The position numbers and the translations under genes were made by a program. A DNA stretch of 60,211 nucleotides from Lachnospiraceae bacterium. GTDB taxonomy: Bacteria > Bacillota > Clostridia > Lachnospirales > Lachnospiraceae. The stretch lies in the NCBI GenBank assembly GCA_022763925.1, contig JALERW010000024.1:1-60211 (forward strand), read 5' to 3'. Under the pieces are notes generated by a model. It made no database searches. It was given only the letters and a program-made list of their open reading frames with translations, and was not told where the DNA came from. This document shows positions 41,162 to 49,294 of this stretch, piece by piece. Numbering within the stretch: position 1 is the first letter of the stretch; each line of letters opens with the position of its first letter.

Positions 41162-42754
41162 ATGAGTAAAGCGAAAAAATATGGCATTGGAATCGCAATT
41201 CTGGCTGTTGTAGCATTTGTTTATTATTATATTACGCTTCCTGCCATTAATATCCATGCCGCCGGATTCTGGACGGCACTGATTTTTATTCTTGCGGTCG
41301 TACTTCTGATGAAGGCACTGCCTCATCTGAATCAGCCGCAGGAGCTGAAAGCCAATAAACAGGTGAAGCTGATCCTTGGCCTGATTCTTGCAGTGGTGGC
41401 GGTATATCTTGTGGGAAGTCTGCTTTCCTCTCCGATCATCAATGCAAAGAAGTATCAGCAGCTGATGCAGGTGGAGGATCGGGAATTTACCGAGGATATC
41501 AAGCAGGTGTCCTATGACAAGATCCCGGTTCTGGACCGGTCCACGGCGACTCTTTTGGGAAACCGGAAGATGGGAAGTATGGTGGATATGGTTTCCCAGT
41601 TTGAGGTCAGCACCCGGTATTCCCAGATCAATTATCAGGACAAGCCGGTGCGGGTGTCTCCTCTGGAATATGCCAGCCCCATCAAATGGCTGACGAATCA
41701 GTCCGATGGTATTCCGGCCTATATTCTTATTGACATGACAACCCAGAATACGGAGCTTGTAAAGCTTGAGAAGGGAATCCGGTATTCCGAATCGGAATAT
41801 TTTAACCGGAATATCTACCGGCACCTCCGGTTCCATTATCCGACCTATATTTTTGATGATATCAATTTCGAAATCGATGAGGAGGGCACGCCTTACTGGA
41901 TCGCTCCGGTGAAAAAATACAACATCGGACTGTTCGGAGGACAGACGGTTGGAAAAGTGGTGCTCTGCAATGCGATTACGGGTGAGACCTATGTTTATGA
42001 TGTGGAGGACGTTCCCACCTGGGTGGACCGGGTATATTCGGCAGAGCTTCTGGTGAATCTCTACGATTATCACGGAACGTTAAAGCATGGATTCCTGAAC
42101 AGCATTCTTGGTCAGAAGGACTGCCTGCAGACGACCAACGGCTACAATTATATCGCACTGGATGATGACGTATGGGTATATACCGGAATCACTTCCGTCA
42201 ATACGGACCAGTCCAATGTGGGATTTGTTCTGATGAATCAGAGAACCATGGAGACAAGATTTTATGCAATTGAAGGGGCGATAGAGGATTCTGCCATGTC
42301 TTCCGCTGAAGGACAGGTTCAGAACCTGGGATATCAGGCAAGCTTTCCTCTGCTGATGAATATTGCCAACGAGCCTACCTACTTCATTGCCCTGAAGGAC
42401 GACGCGGGACTGGTTAAGAAATACGCCATGGTTAATATTCAGAAGTATCAGTGGGTAGCGATCGGAGATACGATCAAGGATTGTGAGAAGGCATACCGGG
42501 CACTGCTGGCCACCAACGGAATTACCAGCCAGGGCAGCCAGGATGCCCAGGACAAGACCGGAATCATCGAGCGGATTGCTCCGGTAACCCTGGAGGGCAA
42601 TACCCACTACTACATCGTTCTCGCTTCAGAGGATGTGATTTACGATGTACCGGTATCGGAATTCCCGCAGATCGTTCTGTATTCGGAGGGAGACCGGATC
42701 TCCTTCACCTACAGCGAGGGAACAGATCTGAAGGTTGTGGAATCATTGAAATAA
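41162..42754 (+). CDS. Large membrane-anchored protein of unknown function
   Basis: A 530-residue protein with three N-terminal hydrophobic segments (about residues 8-26, 34-50 and 68-88) followed by a 430-residue domain. That domain is rich in beta-type sequence and Tyr (PAYILIDMTTQNTELVKLEKG, YWIAPVKKYNIGLFGGQTVGK, NYIALDDDVWVYTGI). With three helices the domain would lie outside if the N-terminus is inside. Cysteines are few and there is no catalytic motif I recognise. GGAGG precedes the ATG and TATAAT lies at 41114-41119. No neighbour gives a clear hint: ylbJ is divergent and the next gene has its own promoter. Confidence 0.85.
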   Translation: MSKAKKYGIGIAILAVVAFVYYYITLPAINIHAAGFWTALIFILAVVLLMKALPHLNQPQELKANKQVKLILGLILAVVAVYLVGSLLSSPIINAKKYQQLMQVEDREFTEDIKQVSYDKIPVLDRSTATLLGNRKMGSMVDMVSQFEVSTRYSQINYQDKPVRVSPLEYASPIKWLTNQSDGIPAYILIDMTTQNTELVKLEKGIRYSESEYFNRNIYRHLRFHYPTYIFDDINFEIDEEGTPYWIAPVKKYNIGLFGGQTVGKVVLCNAITGETYVYDVEDVPTWVDRVYSAELLVNLYDYHGTLKHGFLNSILGQKDCLQTTNGYNYIALDDDVWVYTGITSVNTDQSNVGFVLMNQRTMETRFYAIEGAIEDSAMSSAEGQVQNLGYQASFPLLMNIANEPTYFIALKDDAGLVKKYAMVNIQKYQWVAIGDTIKDCEKAYRALLATNGITSQGSQDAQDKTGIIERIAPVTLEGNTHYYIVLASEDVIYDVPVSEFPQIVLYSEGDRISFTYSEGTDLKVVESLK

Positions 42755-42761
42755 TTTCCTG

Positions 42762-42790
42762 TTGACTTTTTCGCATTAAAGCACTATAAT
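42762..42790 (+). promoter_or_regulatory. SigA promoter for the ABC transporter operon
   Basis: TTGACT (42762-42767), 17 bases, perfect TATAAT (42785-42790). The leader is about 50 bases, too short for a T-box or a large riboswitch. Confidence 0.8.
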
Positions 42791-42844
42791 TTTAAAAAGC
42801 TATAGAAGAAGCTTATTTTTTATCGCTGAAATGGAGGAAAAGTC

Positions 42845-43885
42845 ATGAAAAAGTTTTTAGCACTGCTCATGGTACTTACCATGACCTTCAGCCTTGCAGC
42901 ATGCGGAAGCAAAGAGGAATCTTCAACGGACGCAGCAAAGACTGAGGAAACTGCTGAAGAAGCAGCAGAGGAAGAGCCCGCAGAGGAGACGACAGACGGC
43001 GCAGGCTATACCATCGGTATCTGTCAGCTGGTACAGCACGAAGCACTGGATGCGGCAACACAGGGCTTTAAGGATGCACTTACCGAGGAGTTGCAAGATG
43101 CAGTATCCTTTGATGAGCAGAACGCCCAGGGTGACAGCAACACCTGTTCTACGATTATCAACAGCTTTGTTTCCAATGATGTGGATCTGATCCTTGCCAA
43201 TGCAACCCCTGCACTGCAGGCTGCAGCAGCCGGAACCAATGAGATCCCGATTCTCGGCACTTCCGTTACCGAATACGGCGTTGCTCTGGAGATCGAGGAT
43301 TTTGACGGAACCGTTGGCGGCAACATTTCCGGTACCTCAGACCTTGCTCCGCTGGACGGACAGGCTGATATGCTGAAAGAGCTGTTCCCGGATGCCAAGA
43401 ATGTAGGACTTCTGTACTGTTCTGCAGAGGCAAATTCCCAGTATCAGGTAGATACCATTTCGGGCTATCTGGAAGAGATGGGATATGCATGCAAGATGTA
43501 TGCATTCTCAGATTCCAACGATCTGTCATCTGTGACAACGACCGCTGCATCTGAGTGTGATGTGATCTATGTGCCTACCGATAATACCGTTGCTTCCAAC
43601 ACTGCAATTATCGACAATATCTGCCGTCCGGCAGGTGTTCCCGTTGTGGCTGGTGAGGAAGGTATCTGTGCAGGCTGCGGCGTTGCAACTCTGTCCATCA
43701 GCTATTATGATCTGGGTGTTGCCACCGGTAAGATGGCAGCAAAGATCCTGACCGGAGAAGCTGATATTTCCGAGATGCCGGTTGAATATGCTCCGCAGTT
43801 CACCAAGAAATACAATGCACAGATCTGTGAAGACCTGGGTGTTTCCATCCCGGATGATTATGTGGCAATCGAGTCTGCAGAATAA
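42845..43885 (+). CDS. ABC transporter substrate-binding lipoprotein (TrpX-like)
   Basis: A 346-residue lipoprotein of the ABC_sub_bind (TrpX/YcjN-like) family. Signal peptide and lipobox FSLAACGSK place the cysteine at residue 20, followed by an acidic Glu/Ala linker of about 25 residues. The mature domain starts YTIGICQLVQHEALDAATQGF, a family hallmark, with SFVSNDVDLILANATPALQAA and EEGICAGCGVATLSISYYDLG. Relatives bind tryptophan, tyrosine or other small molecules. It heads a three-gene importer operon. Confidence 0.92.
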   Translation: MKKFLALLMVLTMTFSLAACGSKEESSTDAAKTEETAEEAAEEEPAEETTDGAGYTIGICQLVQHEALDAATQGFKDALTEELQDAVSFDEQNAQGDSNTCSTIINSFVSNDVDLILANATPALQAAAAGTNEIPILGTSVTEYGVALEIEDFDGTVGGNISGTSDLAPLDGQADMLKELFPDAKNVGLLYCSAEANSQYQVDTISGYLEEMGYACKMYAFSDSNDLSSVTTTAASECDVIYVPTDNTVASNTAIIDNICRPAGVPVVAGEEGICAGCGVATLSISYYDLGVATGKMAAKILTGEADISEMPVEYAPQFTKKYNAQICEDLGVSIPDDYVAIESAE

Positions 43886-43940
43886 GCATTCGAAGGGCCG
43901 GATAAGAAGAAGCATTCCATAAGACAGTGAAATTTCATGA

Positions 43941-43987
43941 AAAGGCGGCGGCAGAAGGAATTTCGTATTCTTTCTGCTGCGGCCTTT
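43941..43987 (+). promoter_or_regulatory. Long hairpin between binding protein and permease genes
   Basis: The 21 bases at 43941-43961 pair with 43967-43987 (one mismatch, two G-U pairs) around the loop TTCGT. There is no U-run after it, so a partial terminator or an mRNA-stabilising element protecting the 3' end of the binding-protein message is more likely than full termination. Confidence 0.75.
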
Positions 43988-44030
43988 CAAATGCGTTTCA
44001 GAGATAAAATACAGTAAGGAGCAATACAGT

Positions 44031-44957
44031 ATGGAAATTATTAAATTAATCAATGCCCTTCCCGGTGCGGTGGCTCAGGGGCTGATATGGGGCATCATGG
44101 CAATCGGCGTTTATATTACCTATCGCGTGCTGGATATCGCGGATCTGACCGTGGACGGCAGTATGTGTACCGGCGGTGCAGTCTGCATTATGATGATGCT
44201 CAGCGGACAGAATGTATGGGTATCCCTTCTGTGTGCCCTGCTTGCGGGTATGGCGGCCGGTCTTGCAACCGGATTATTTCATACCTTTATGGGTATCCCG
44301 GCTATTCTGTCGGGAATTCTGACACAGCTCGGACTGTGGTCGGTGAATCTGAAAATTATGGGAAAGGCCAATCAAGCCATTAATGTGGACAAATACAAAC
44401 TCCTTGTATCCCTTCGTTTTGTAAAAGGAGTTTCCGTTTACAAAAATACGATTTTTGTCGTGGCGGTTATTATCGTGATTCTGATCGCTGTTTTATACTG
44501 GTTTTTCGGCACAGAGCTGGGATGCTCAATCCGTGCCACCGGCTGCAATGACCGGATGGCAAGAGCACAGGGAATCAACACCGATTTCAACCGGGTGCTG
44601 GGACTCATGATTTCCAACGGACTTGTGGCATTTTCCGGAGCTCTGTTATCCCAGTATCAGGGCTTTGCCGATATCAATATGGGCCGCGGAGCCATCGTAA
44701 TCGGACTGGCCGCCGTTATTATCGGAGAAGCTCTGTTCGGACGGATTTTTCATAATTTCGGCTTCCGCTTACTGGGACTTGTCCTTGGTTCCGTCGTTTA
44801 TTATCTGGTGGTACAGGCAGTTATCTGGAGAGGAATCGATACGGACCTCCTGAAGCTTTTGACCGCGCTTGTAGTTGCTGTTTTCCTGGCAATACCGACC
44901 TGGAAGAGCCGTTATTTTTCCGGTCACGGGAAGAAACCTGCAAAGTCAAAACAGTAA
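44031..44957 (+). CDS. ABC transporter permease (TrpY-like)
   Basis: A 308-residue permease of the branched-chain/TrpY family with eight or so membrane segments. Family features include GLIWGIMAIGVYITYRVLDIADLTVDGS near the N-terminus and EALFGRIFHNFGFRLLG near the C-terminus. It forms the membrane channel with the ATPase encoded 15 bases downstream. A hairpin between it and the binding-protein gene may lower its expression relative to the binding protein. Confidence 0.92.
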   Translation: MEIIKLINALPGAVAQGLIWGIMAIGVYITYRVLDIADLTVDGSMCTGGAVCIMMMLSGQNVWVSLLCALLAGMAAGLATGLFHTFMGIPAILSGILTQLGLWSVNLKIMGKANQAINVDKYKLLVSLRFVKGVSVYKNTIFVVAVIIVILIAVLYWFFGTELGCSIRATGCNDRMARAQGINTDFNRVLGLMISNGLVAFSGALLSQYQGFADINMGRGAIVIGLAAVIIGEALFGRIFHNFGFRLLGLVLGSVVYYLVVQAVIWRGIDTDLLKLLTALVVAVFLAIPTWKSRYFSGHGKKPAKSKQ

Positions 44958-44972
44958 AGGAGGAGACAGACG

Positions 44973-45767
44973 ATGTTAGAGATCAAAAATATTTCCAAAA
45001 CCTTTAATGCCGGAACGGTCAATGAGAAGCAGGCGCTGAAGGAGGTAAGCCTTACGCTTGAGGACGGAGATTTTGTTACGGTGATCGGAGGAAACGGTGC
45101 AGGCAAATCCACGCTTCTGAATGCGATTGCCGGGGTATGGCCGGTGGACGACGGACAGATCCTGATTGACGGACAGAATGTGACCAGGCTTCCGGAGCAT
45201 AAGCGCGCCGTTTATCTTGGACGGGTCTTTCAGGATCCGATGAACGGAACGGCAGCTACCATGGGAATTGAGGAAAACCTGGCGCTGGCGCTTCGGCGGG
45301 GAAAAACACGCACGCTCAGAAAAGGCATCCGGGCTTCCGAACGGGAGACCTACCGCGAGCTTCTGGCTACTCTGGGCCTTGGTCTGGAGGACCGTCTTAC
45401 CTCCAAGGTGGGCCTTTTGTCCGGGGGACAGCGGCAGGCGCTGACCCTTCTGATGGCAACTCTTAAGAAACCGAAGCTTTTGCTTCTGGATGAGCATACC
45501 GCAGCACTGGATCCGAAGACGGCAGCCAAGGTGCTGGCAACGACAGACGAGATCGTAAACCGCGATCATCTGACAACGCTGATGATCACACATAATATGA
45601 AGGATGCCATTGTACACGGGAATCGTCTGATCATGATGATGGACGGAAGGATCATTCTGGATATCCGCGGAGAAGAGAAAAAGCATCTGACCGTGGAGGA
45701 TCTGCTCCATAAGTTTGAGGAGGTCAGCGGAGAGGAATTTGCAAACGATAAGGCGATTCTGGGCTGA
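44973..45767 (+). CDS. ABC transporter ATP-binding protein (TrpZ-like)
   Basis: A 264-residue ATPase with Walker A GGNGAGKST (near residue 38), Q-loop region GRVFQDPMNG, signature LLSGGQRQAL and Walker B LLLLDEHTAALDP, then the switch His in MITHNMKDA. It powers the importer formed with the two preceding genes. AAAGGAGG precedes the ATG. The downstream leuS promoter begins 10 bases after its stop. Confidence 0.95.
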   Translation: MLEIKNISKTFNAGTVNEKQALKEVSLTLEDGDFVTVIGGNGAGKSTLLNAIAGVWPVDDGQILIDGQNVTRLPEHKRAVYLGRVFQDPMNGTAATMGIEENLALALRRGKTRTLRKGIRASERETYRELLATLGLGLEDRLTSKVGLLSGGQRQALTLLMATLKKPKLLLLDEHTAALDPKTAAKVLATTDEIVNRDHLTTLMITHNMKDAIVHGNRLIMMMDGRIILDIRGEEKKHLTVEDLLHKFEEVSGEEFANDKAILG

Positions 45768-45776
45768 GGAAAAGTG

Positions 45777-45805
45777 TTGACAAACGCCCGGGATATGTAT
45801 AAAAT
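45777..45805 (+). promoter_or_regulatory. SigA promoter for leuS
   Basis: Perfect TTGACA (45777-45782), 17 bases, TAAAAT (45800-45805). Transcription should start near 45812, giving a leader of about 70 bases. Confidence 0.75.
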
Positions 45806-45827
45806 GTAGAGTGGTTCAAGAATCGTT

Positions 45828-45870
45828 GGCCTTTTCCCTTGAGCGGGGAAAAGGCCTTTTAGATAAAAGG
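45828..45870 (+). promoter_or_regulatory. leuS leader: terminator hairpin plus ribosome-site hairpin
   Basis: GGCCTTTTCCC (45828-45838) pairs perfectly with GGGAAAAGGCC (45846-45856) and runs into TTTTA, the form of an intrinsic terminator. CCTTTT (45855-45860) also pairs with AAAAGG (45865-45870), closing over the start of the AAAAGGAGG ribosome site. The 5' CCTTTT and the 3' AAAAGG could also pair with each other, so several folds compete. No T-box motif is present. Confidence 0.65.
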
Positions 45871-45882
45871 AGGAATTTCACC

Positions 45883-48294
45883 ATGGCAGTACCTTATAAC
45901 CATAAGGCAACCGAGCAGAAATGGCGTAAGATCTGGGAAGAACATCCCGTCAACGTCGATGACGGCAAGAAGCCGAAATATTATTGTCTCGATATGTTTC
46001 CCTATCCGTCCGGCAACGGCCTGCATGTAGGCCACTGGAGAGGATATGTTATTTCCGATGTCTGGAGCCGCTACAAAATGCTTCAGGGCTATTACCTGAT
46101 CCATCCCATGGGATGGGACGCATTCGGTCTTCCGGCGGAAAACTATGCGATCAAGATGGGAATCCATCCCGCAATTTCCACAGAAGCCAATATCAGGAAC
46201 ATCAAACGTCAGATCAACGAGATCGCTTCTATTTATGACTGGGATATGGAAGTGAATACCACAGATCCGAAGTTCTATAAGTGGACGCAGTGGATCTTTG
46301 TTCAGATGTTCAAAAAAGGGCTTGCATATGAGAAAGAGTTCCCGATCAACTGGTGTCCTTCCTGTAAGACCGGACTTGCGAATGAAGAGGTTGTCAACGG
46401 ATGCTGTGAGCGCTGCGGAACGCCTGTGACCAAGAAAAATTTAAGACAGTGGATGCTGAAGATCACCGCATATGCCGATCGGCTGCTGGCAGATCTGGAC
46501 AAGCTGGACTGGCCGGAAAAGGTTAAAAAGATGCAGACCGACTGGATCGGAAAGAGTCACGGTGCAGAAGTGGATTTCAAGGTGGACGGAAGCGATAAGG
46601 CCATTACCGTATATACGACAAGACCGGATACTCTGTACGGGGCAACCTTTATGGTGCTTGCTCCGGAGCACGTTCTGGCGAAGGAACTTGCCACCGATGA
46701 GACAAGACAGACCGTGGAGGATTACATTTTCAAATCATCCATGCGTTCCTCTGTCGACCGTATGCAGGATAAAGAAAAGACCGGCGTATTTACCGGAAGC
46801 TATGCCGTGAATCCTCTGAACGGAAAGAAGATCCCGATCTGGCTTTCCGACTATGTACTGGCAGATTACGGTACAGGAGCCATCATGTGCGTGCCTGCCC
46901 ATGATGAGCGTGACTTTGATTTTGCGAAGAAATTCGGCCTGGATATTATTCCGGTCATTTCTCCGGACGGAAAGCCGGTTGAGGAGATGACCGAGGCTTA
47001 TACCGGAACCGGAATCATGATCAATTCCGGAGAGTGGAACGGTATGAAGTCCGAAGAACTGAAGGAGAAGGCTCCTTTCATTATGGAGGAGAGAGGCCTG
47101 GGCAAGAAGACCACCAACTACAAGCTGCGTGACTGGGTATTCTCCAGACAGCGCTACTGGGGAGAGCCGATCCCGATCATTCACTGTCCGAAGTGCGGCA
47201 ATGTGCCGGTACCGGAGGATCAGCTTCCGCTGACTCTGCCGGAGGTGGAGAGCTATCAGCCTACCGGAACCGGAGAATCTCCTCTGGCGGCCATCGATGA
47301 GTGGGTGAACACCACCTGTCCGTGCTGCAAAGCTCCGGCTAAGCGGGAGACCAACACCATGCCTCAGTGGGCCGGTTCCTCCTGGTATTTCCTGCGCTAT
47401 GTGGACAGCCATAATGATAAAGAACTGGTTTCCAAAGAGAAGGCGGATAAATATCTCCCGGTGGATATGTACATCGGTGGTGTGGAGCATGCAGTGCTGC
47501 ATCTTCTGTATTCCAGATTCTATACGAAGTTCCTGTATGATATCGGTGTCATTGATTTCGATGAGCCGTTCAAGAAGCTGTTCAATCAGGGTATGATCAC
47601 CGGAAAGAACGGCATTAAAATGAGTAAGTCCAAGGGAAATGTTATTTCTCCGGACGACTTGGTCCGCGATTACGGCTGCGATTCCCTGAGAATGTATGAG
47701 CTGTTTGTAGGACCGCCGGAGCTGGATGCCGAGTGGGATGACCGCGGAATCGACGGTGTCAACCGTTATCTGAACCGTTTCTGGAATCTGGTAATGGACA
47801 ATAAGGATAAGAACATTCCGGCTTCCAAGACGATGCTCCGTACCAGACACAAGATGATGTACGACATCACCACCCGTCTGAACAGCTTCAGCCTTAACAC
47901 GGTAATTTCCGGTTTCATGGAATACAATAACAAGTTTATTGATATTGCCAAGAAAGAAGGCGGCGTAGACAAGGAGAGCCTGGAGACCATGGTAATCATG
48001 CTTTCTCCTTTCGCTCCGCACATTGCAGAAGAGCTGTGGCAGCAGCTCGGCCACGATACCAGTGTATTCAACAACCGCTGGCCGGAGTTTGAAGAGGCTC
48101 ATATGCAGGATGATGAGAAGGAGATCCCTGTACAGGTGAACGGAAAGACCAAAGCGGTTATCACGGTTCCGGTGGACATCAGCAAGGAAGATGCCATCGC
48201 TGCCGGAAAGGCTGCCCTTGGAAACAAGCTGACCGGAACCATTATCAAGGAAATTTATGTTCCCGGTAAGATTGTGAATATTGTTGCAAAATAA
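45883..48294 (+). CDS. leuS: Leucyl-tRNA synthetase
   Basis: An 803-residue class I synthetase that charges tRNA-Leu. The HIGH motif is PYPSGNGLHVGHWRGY (HVGH) near residue 48, zinc-type cysteine pairs are at CPSCKTG and CCERCG and again at CPKCGNV and CPCCKAP, the editing domain (TTRPDTLYGATFMVLAPEH) is present, and the KMSKS loop is IKMSKSKGN. The ATG at 45883 follows AAAGGAGG. The same frame stays open upstream to a GTG at 45811, which lies almost exactly at the predicted transcription start. Confidence 0.98.
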   Translation: MAVPYNHKATEQKWRKIWEEHPVNVDDGKKPKYYCLDMFPYPSGNGLHVGHWRGYVISDVWSRYKMLQGYYLIHPMGWDAFGLPAENYAIKMGIHPAISTEANIRNIKRQINEIASIYDWDMEVNTTDPKFYKWTQWIFVQMFKKGLAYEKEFPINWCPSCKTGLANEEVVNGCCERCGTPVTKKNLRQWMLKITAYADRLLADLDKLDWPEKVKKMQTDWIGKSHGAEVDFKVDGSDKAITVYTTRPDTLYGATFMVLAPEHVLAKELATDETRQTVEDYIFKSSMRSSVDRMQDKEKTGVFTGSYAVNPLNGKKIPIWLSDYVLADYGTGAIMCVPAHDERDFDFAKKFGLDIIPVISPDGKPVEEMTEAYTGTGIMINSGEWNGMKSEELKEKAPFIMEERGLGKKTTNYKLRDWVFSRQRYWGEPIPIIHCPKCGNVPVPEDQLPLTLPEVESYQPTGTGESPLAAIDEWVNTTCPCCKAPAKRETNTMPQWAGSSWYFLRYVDSHNDKELVSKEKADKYLPVDMYIGGVEHAVLHLLYSRFYTKFLYDIGVIDFDEPFKKLFNQGMITGKNGIKMSKSKGNVISPDDLVRDYGCDSLRMYELFVGPPELDAEWDDRGIDGVNRYLNRFWNLVMDNKDKNIPASKTMLRTRHKMMYDITTRLNSFSLNTVISGFMEYNNKFIDIAKKEGGVDKESLETMVIMLSPFAPHIAEELWQQLGHDTSVFNNRWPEFEEAHMQDDEKEIPVQVNGKTKAVITVPVDISKEDAIAAGKAALGNKLTGTIIKEIYVPGKIVNIVAK

Positions 48295-48321
48295 TATCTG
48301 CGGAAAACTTCGCGGAAAAAG

Positions 48322-48355
48322 AGAAGCACGGAATCCGTTCTGGTTCCGTGCTTCT
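48322..48355 (+). terminator. Terminator of leuS
   Basis: Perfect 12-bp stem AGAAGCACGGAA (48322-48333) / TTCCGTGCTTCT (48344-48355); the following T-content is modest. Confidence 0.75.
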
Positions 48356-48381
48356 TGTATGTGCGACTGGCGGCGCACGAA

Positions 48382-48406
48382 TGCCCCGCAGAAAACCAGC
48401 GGGGCA
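48382..48406 (-). terminator. Weak terminator of the toxin-antitoxin operon
   Basis: TGCCCCGC (48382-48389) pairs with GCGGGGCA (48399-48406), just past the toxin stop codon on the - strand; only a short ATT follows on that strand. Confidence 0.5.
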
Positions 48407-48411
48407 AAATA

Positions 48412-48846
48412 TCATTCATCATTTGTATGTTCTTCTGCAAGTTTTTCGAGGAATTCTTCCGGAGAAAAAACCGGGAGTGCAGCAAGCCTGTAATCTTTCA
48501 AATTCCTGGTCACGATGCAGTCAGCGCCAATGCGAATGGCGGTCTGTACCATGATGGCATCTTCGTAGTCCTTCATGGGAGAGCCGATGGCAAGCCGACA
48601 GTCCGCAGAAAAGGTGTCCTCCACGTCAAAAAGCGTAAACAGGACACGGAGGAGTTTACGTACTTCTTCTTCATTGTGGAGGCTGCGGCGCAGGATATAG
48701 TAAACGTCCGTGACCGATTTCGCGGTGAGAACTCCCGGGAACCGCCTGTTCGATATGGCGAGGACGATATCCATGGATGCCTTATAAAACGGTTCCCTTT
48801 TTTGCAGGACATCCACAATGACGCAGGTATCTATCAATGCTTTCAT
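48412..48846 (-). CDS. PIN-domain toxin (VapC-like)
   Basis: A 144-residue PIN-domain protein, probably an endoribonuclease toxin. Acidic metal-binding residues are visible: the N-terminal Asp in MKALIDTCVIVDVL, the KDYEDAIMVQTA block with its Asp/Glu residues, and the last Asp region in CIVTRNLKDY. Its ATG overlaps the stop of the antitoxin gene by four bases, so it is made with it. Targets of such toxins are usually tRNAs or rRNA, not determinable here. It forms an accessory island between leuS and the VOC gene. Confidence 0.9.
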   Translation of the reverse strand: MKALIDTCVIVDVLQKREPFYKASMDIVLAISNRRFPGVLTAKSVTDVYYILRRSLHNEEEVRKLLRVLFTLFDVEDTFSADCRLAIGSPMKDYEDAIMVQTAIRIGADCIVTRNLKDYRLAALPVFSPEEFLEKLAEEHTNDE

Positions 48847-49058
48847 AGTTTATCTGCCCTTTCCGCACGGGCCTCCTCTAATGTGATGTCGGCCGGGATC
48901 ACACCGAGGAGGGATTTTGCCATTTCAACACGGTCTGCATTGGGGTTGGACAGCTTTGCCACAACTTTTCCGTTTTTCGTGATGAAGATATCTTCGCTTT
49001 CTGCAAGCTGAAGATATTTGCCCAGGTTCATTTTAAGTTCAGTAGCGGTAATTGACAT
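48843..49058 (-). CDS. Phd/YefM-type antitoxin
   Basis: A 71-residue antitoxin. The N-terminal SITATELKMNLGKYLQLAE and EDIFITKNGKVVAKL are typical of the Phd/YefM DNA-binding fold, and the Glu/Ala-rich C-terminus (TLEEARAERADKL) should bind the PIN toxin. The Met at 49058 is used because GGAGGTG is correctly spaced; an in-frame GTG at 49067 overlaps that site. The operon promoter contains an inverted repeat, likely its operator. Confidence 0.88.
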   Translation of the reverse strand: MSITATELKMNLGKYLQLAESEDIFITKNGKVVAKLSNPNADRVEMAKSLLGVIPADITLEEARAERADKL

Positions 49059-49102
49059 ACATAGCACCTCCTTACGCAGTTAGTATATGGGGTTCTATTC
49101 TT

Positions 49103-49131
49103 ATTATACTCAAATCGAACGGAAATAGCAA
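49103..49131 (-). promoter_or_regulatory. SigA-type promoter of the toxin-antitoxin operon
   Basis: On the - strand, TTGCTA (49126-49131), 17 bases, perfect TATAAT (49103-49108). Confidence 0.75.
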
Positions 49132-49147
49132 TAAAACCGTTCGATTT
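49112..49147. promoter_or_regulatory. Inverted repeat, likely autoregulatory operator of the TA operon
   Basis: AAATCGAACGG (49112-49122) is the exact complement of CCGTTCGATTT (49137-49147). One arm sits between the -10 and -35 boxes and the other just upstream of the -35, so a bound repressor would block the promoter. Read on the + strand it could also act as a terminator (TTTTTT follows), but no + strand gene ends here. Confidence 0.65.
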
Positions 49148-49232
49148 TTTGTGCGAGTGTATGCCCCATCACTATAAGGTCACAGGCAACCACGGACAGG
49201 GCGCGGAAACCATCATGCGGGCAGAGGCGTGG

Positions 49233-49261
49233 TTGAATGTTTCACGCTTCAATGGTATACT
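49233..49261 (+). promoter_or_regulatory. SigA-type promoter for the VOC gene
   Basis: TTGAAT (49233-49238), 17 bases, TATACT (49256-49261), 33 bases ahead of the ATG at 49295. Confidence 0.65.
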
Positions 49262-49294
49262 GACAAAAAAGGACAGCGAAAAGGGGGATTCCAT

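Noticed and set aside
42845-45767. Naming the ABC transporter trpXYZ with tryptophan as its substrate
   Set aside because: The family fits, but members import different ligands and there is no T-box or tryptophan gene nearby.
45806-45882. T-box riboswitch ahead of leuS
   Set aside because: The leader is about 70 bases and lacks the conserved T-box sequence; only hairpins are present.
46735-48378. Long antisense open frame within leuS (547 codons)
   Set aside because: A codon-bias shadow of leuS; no start signal and an implausible protein composition.
49112-49147. Terminator on the + strand formed by the 11-bp inverted repeat
   Set aside because: No + strand gene ends upstream of it; its position over the toxin-antitoxin promoter fits an operator better.
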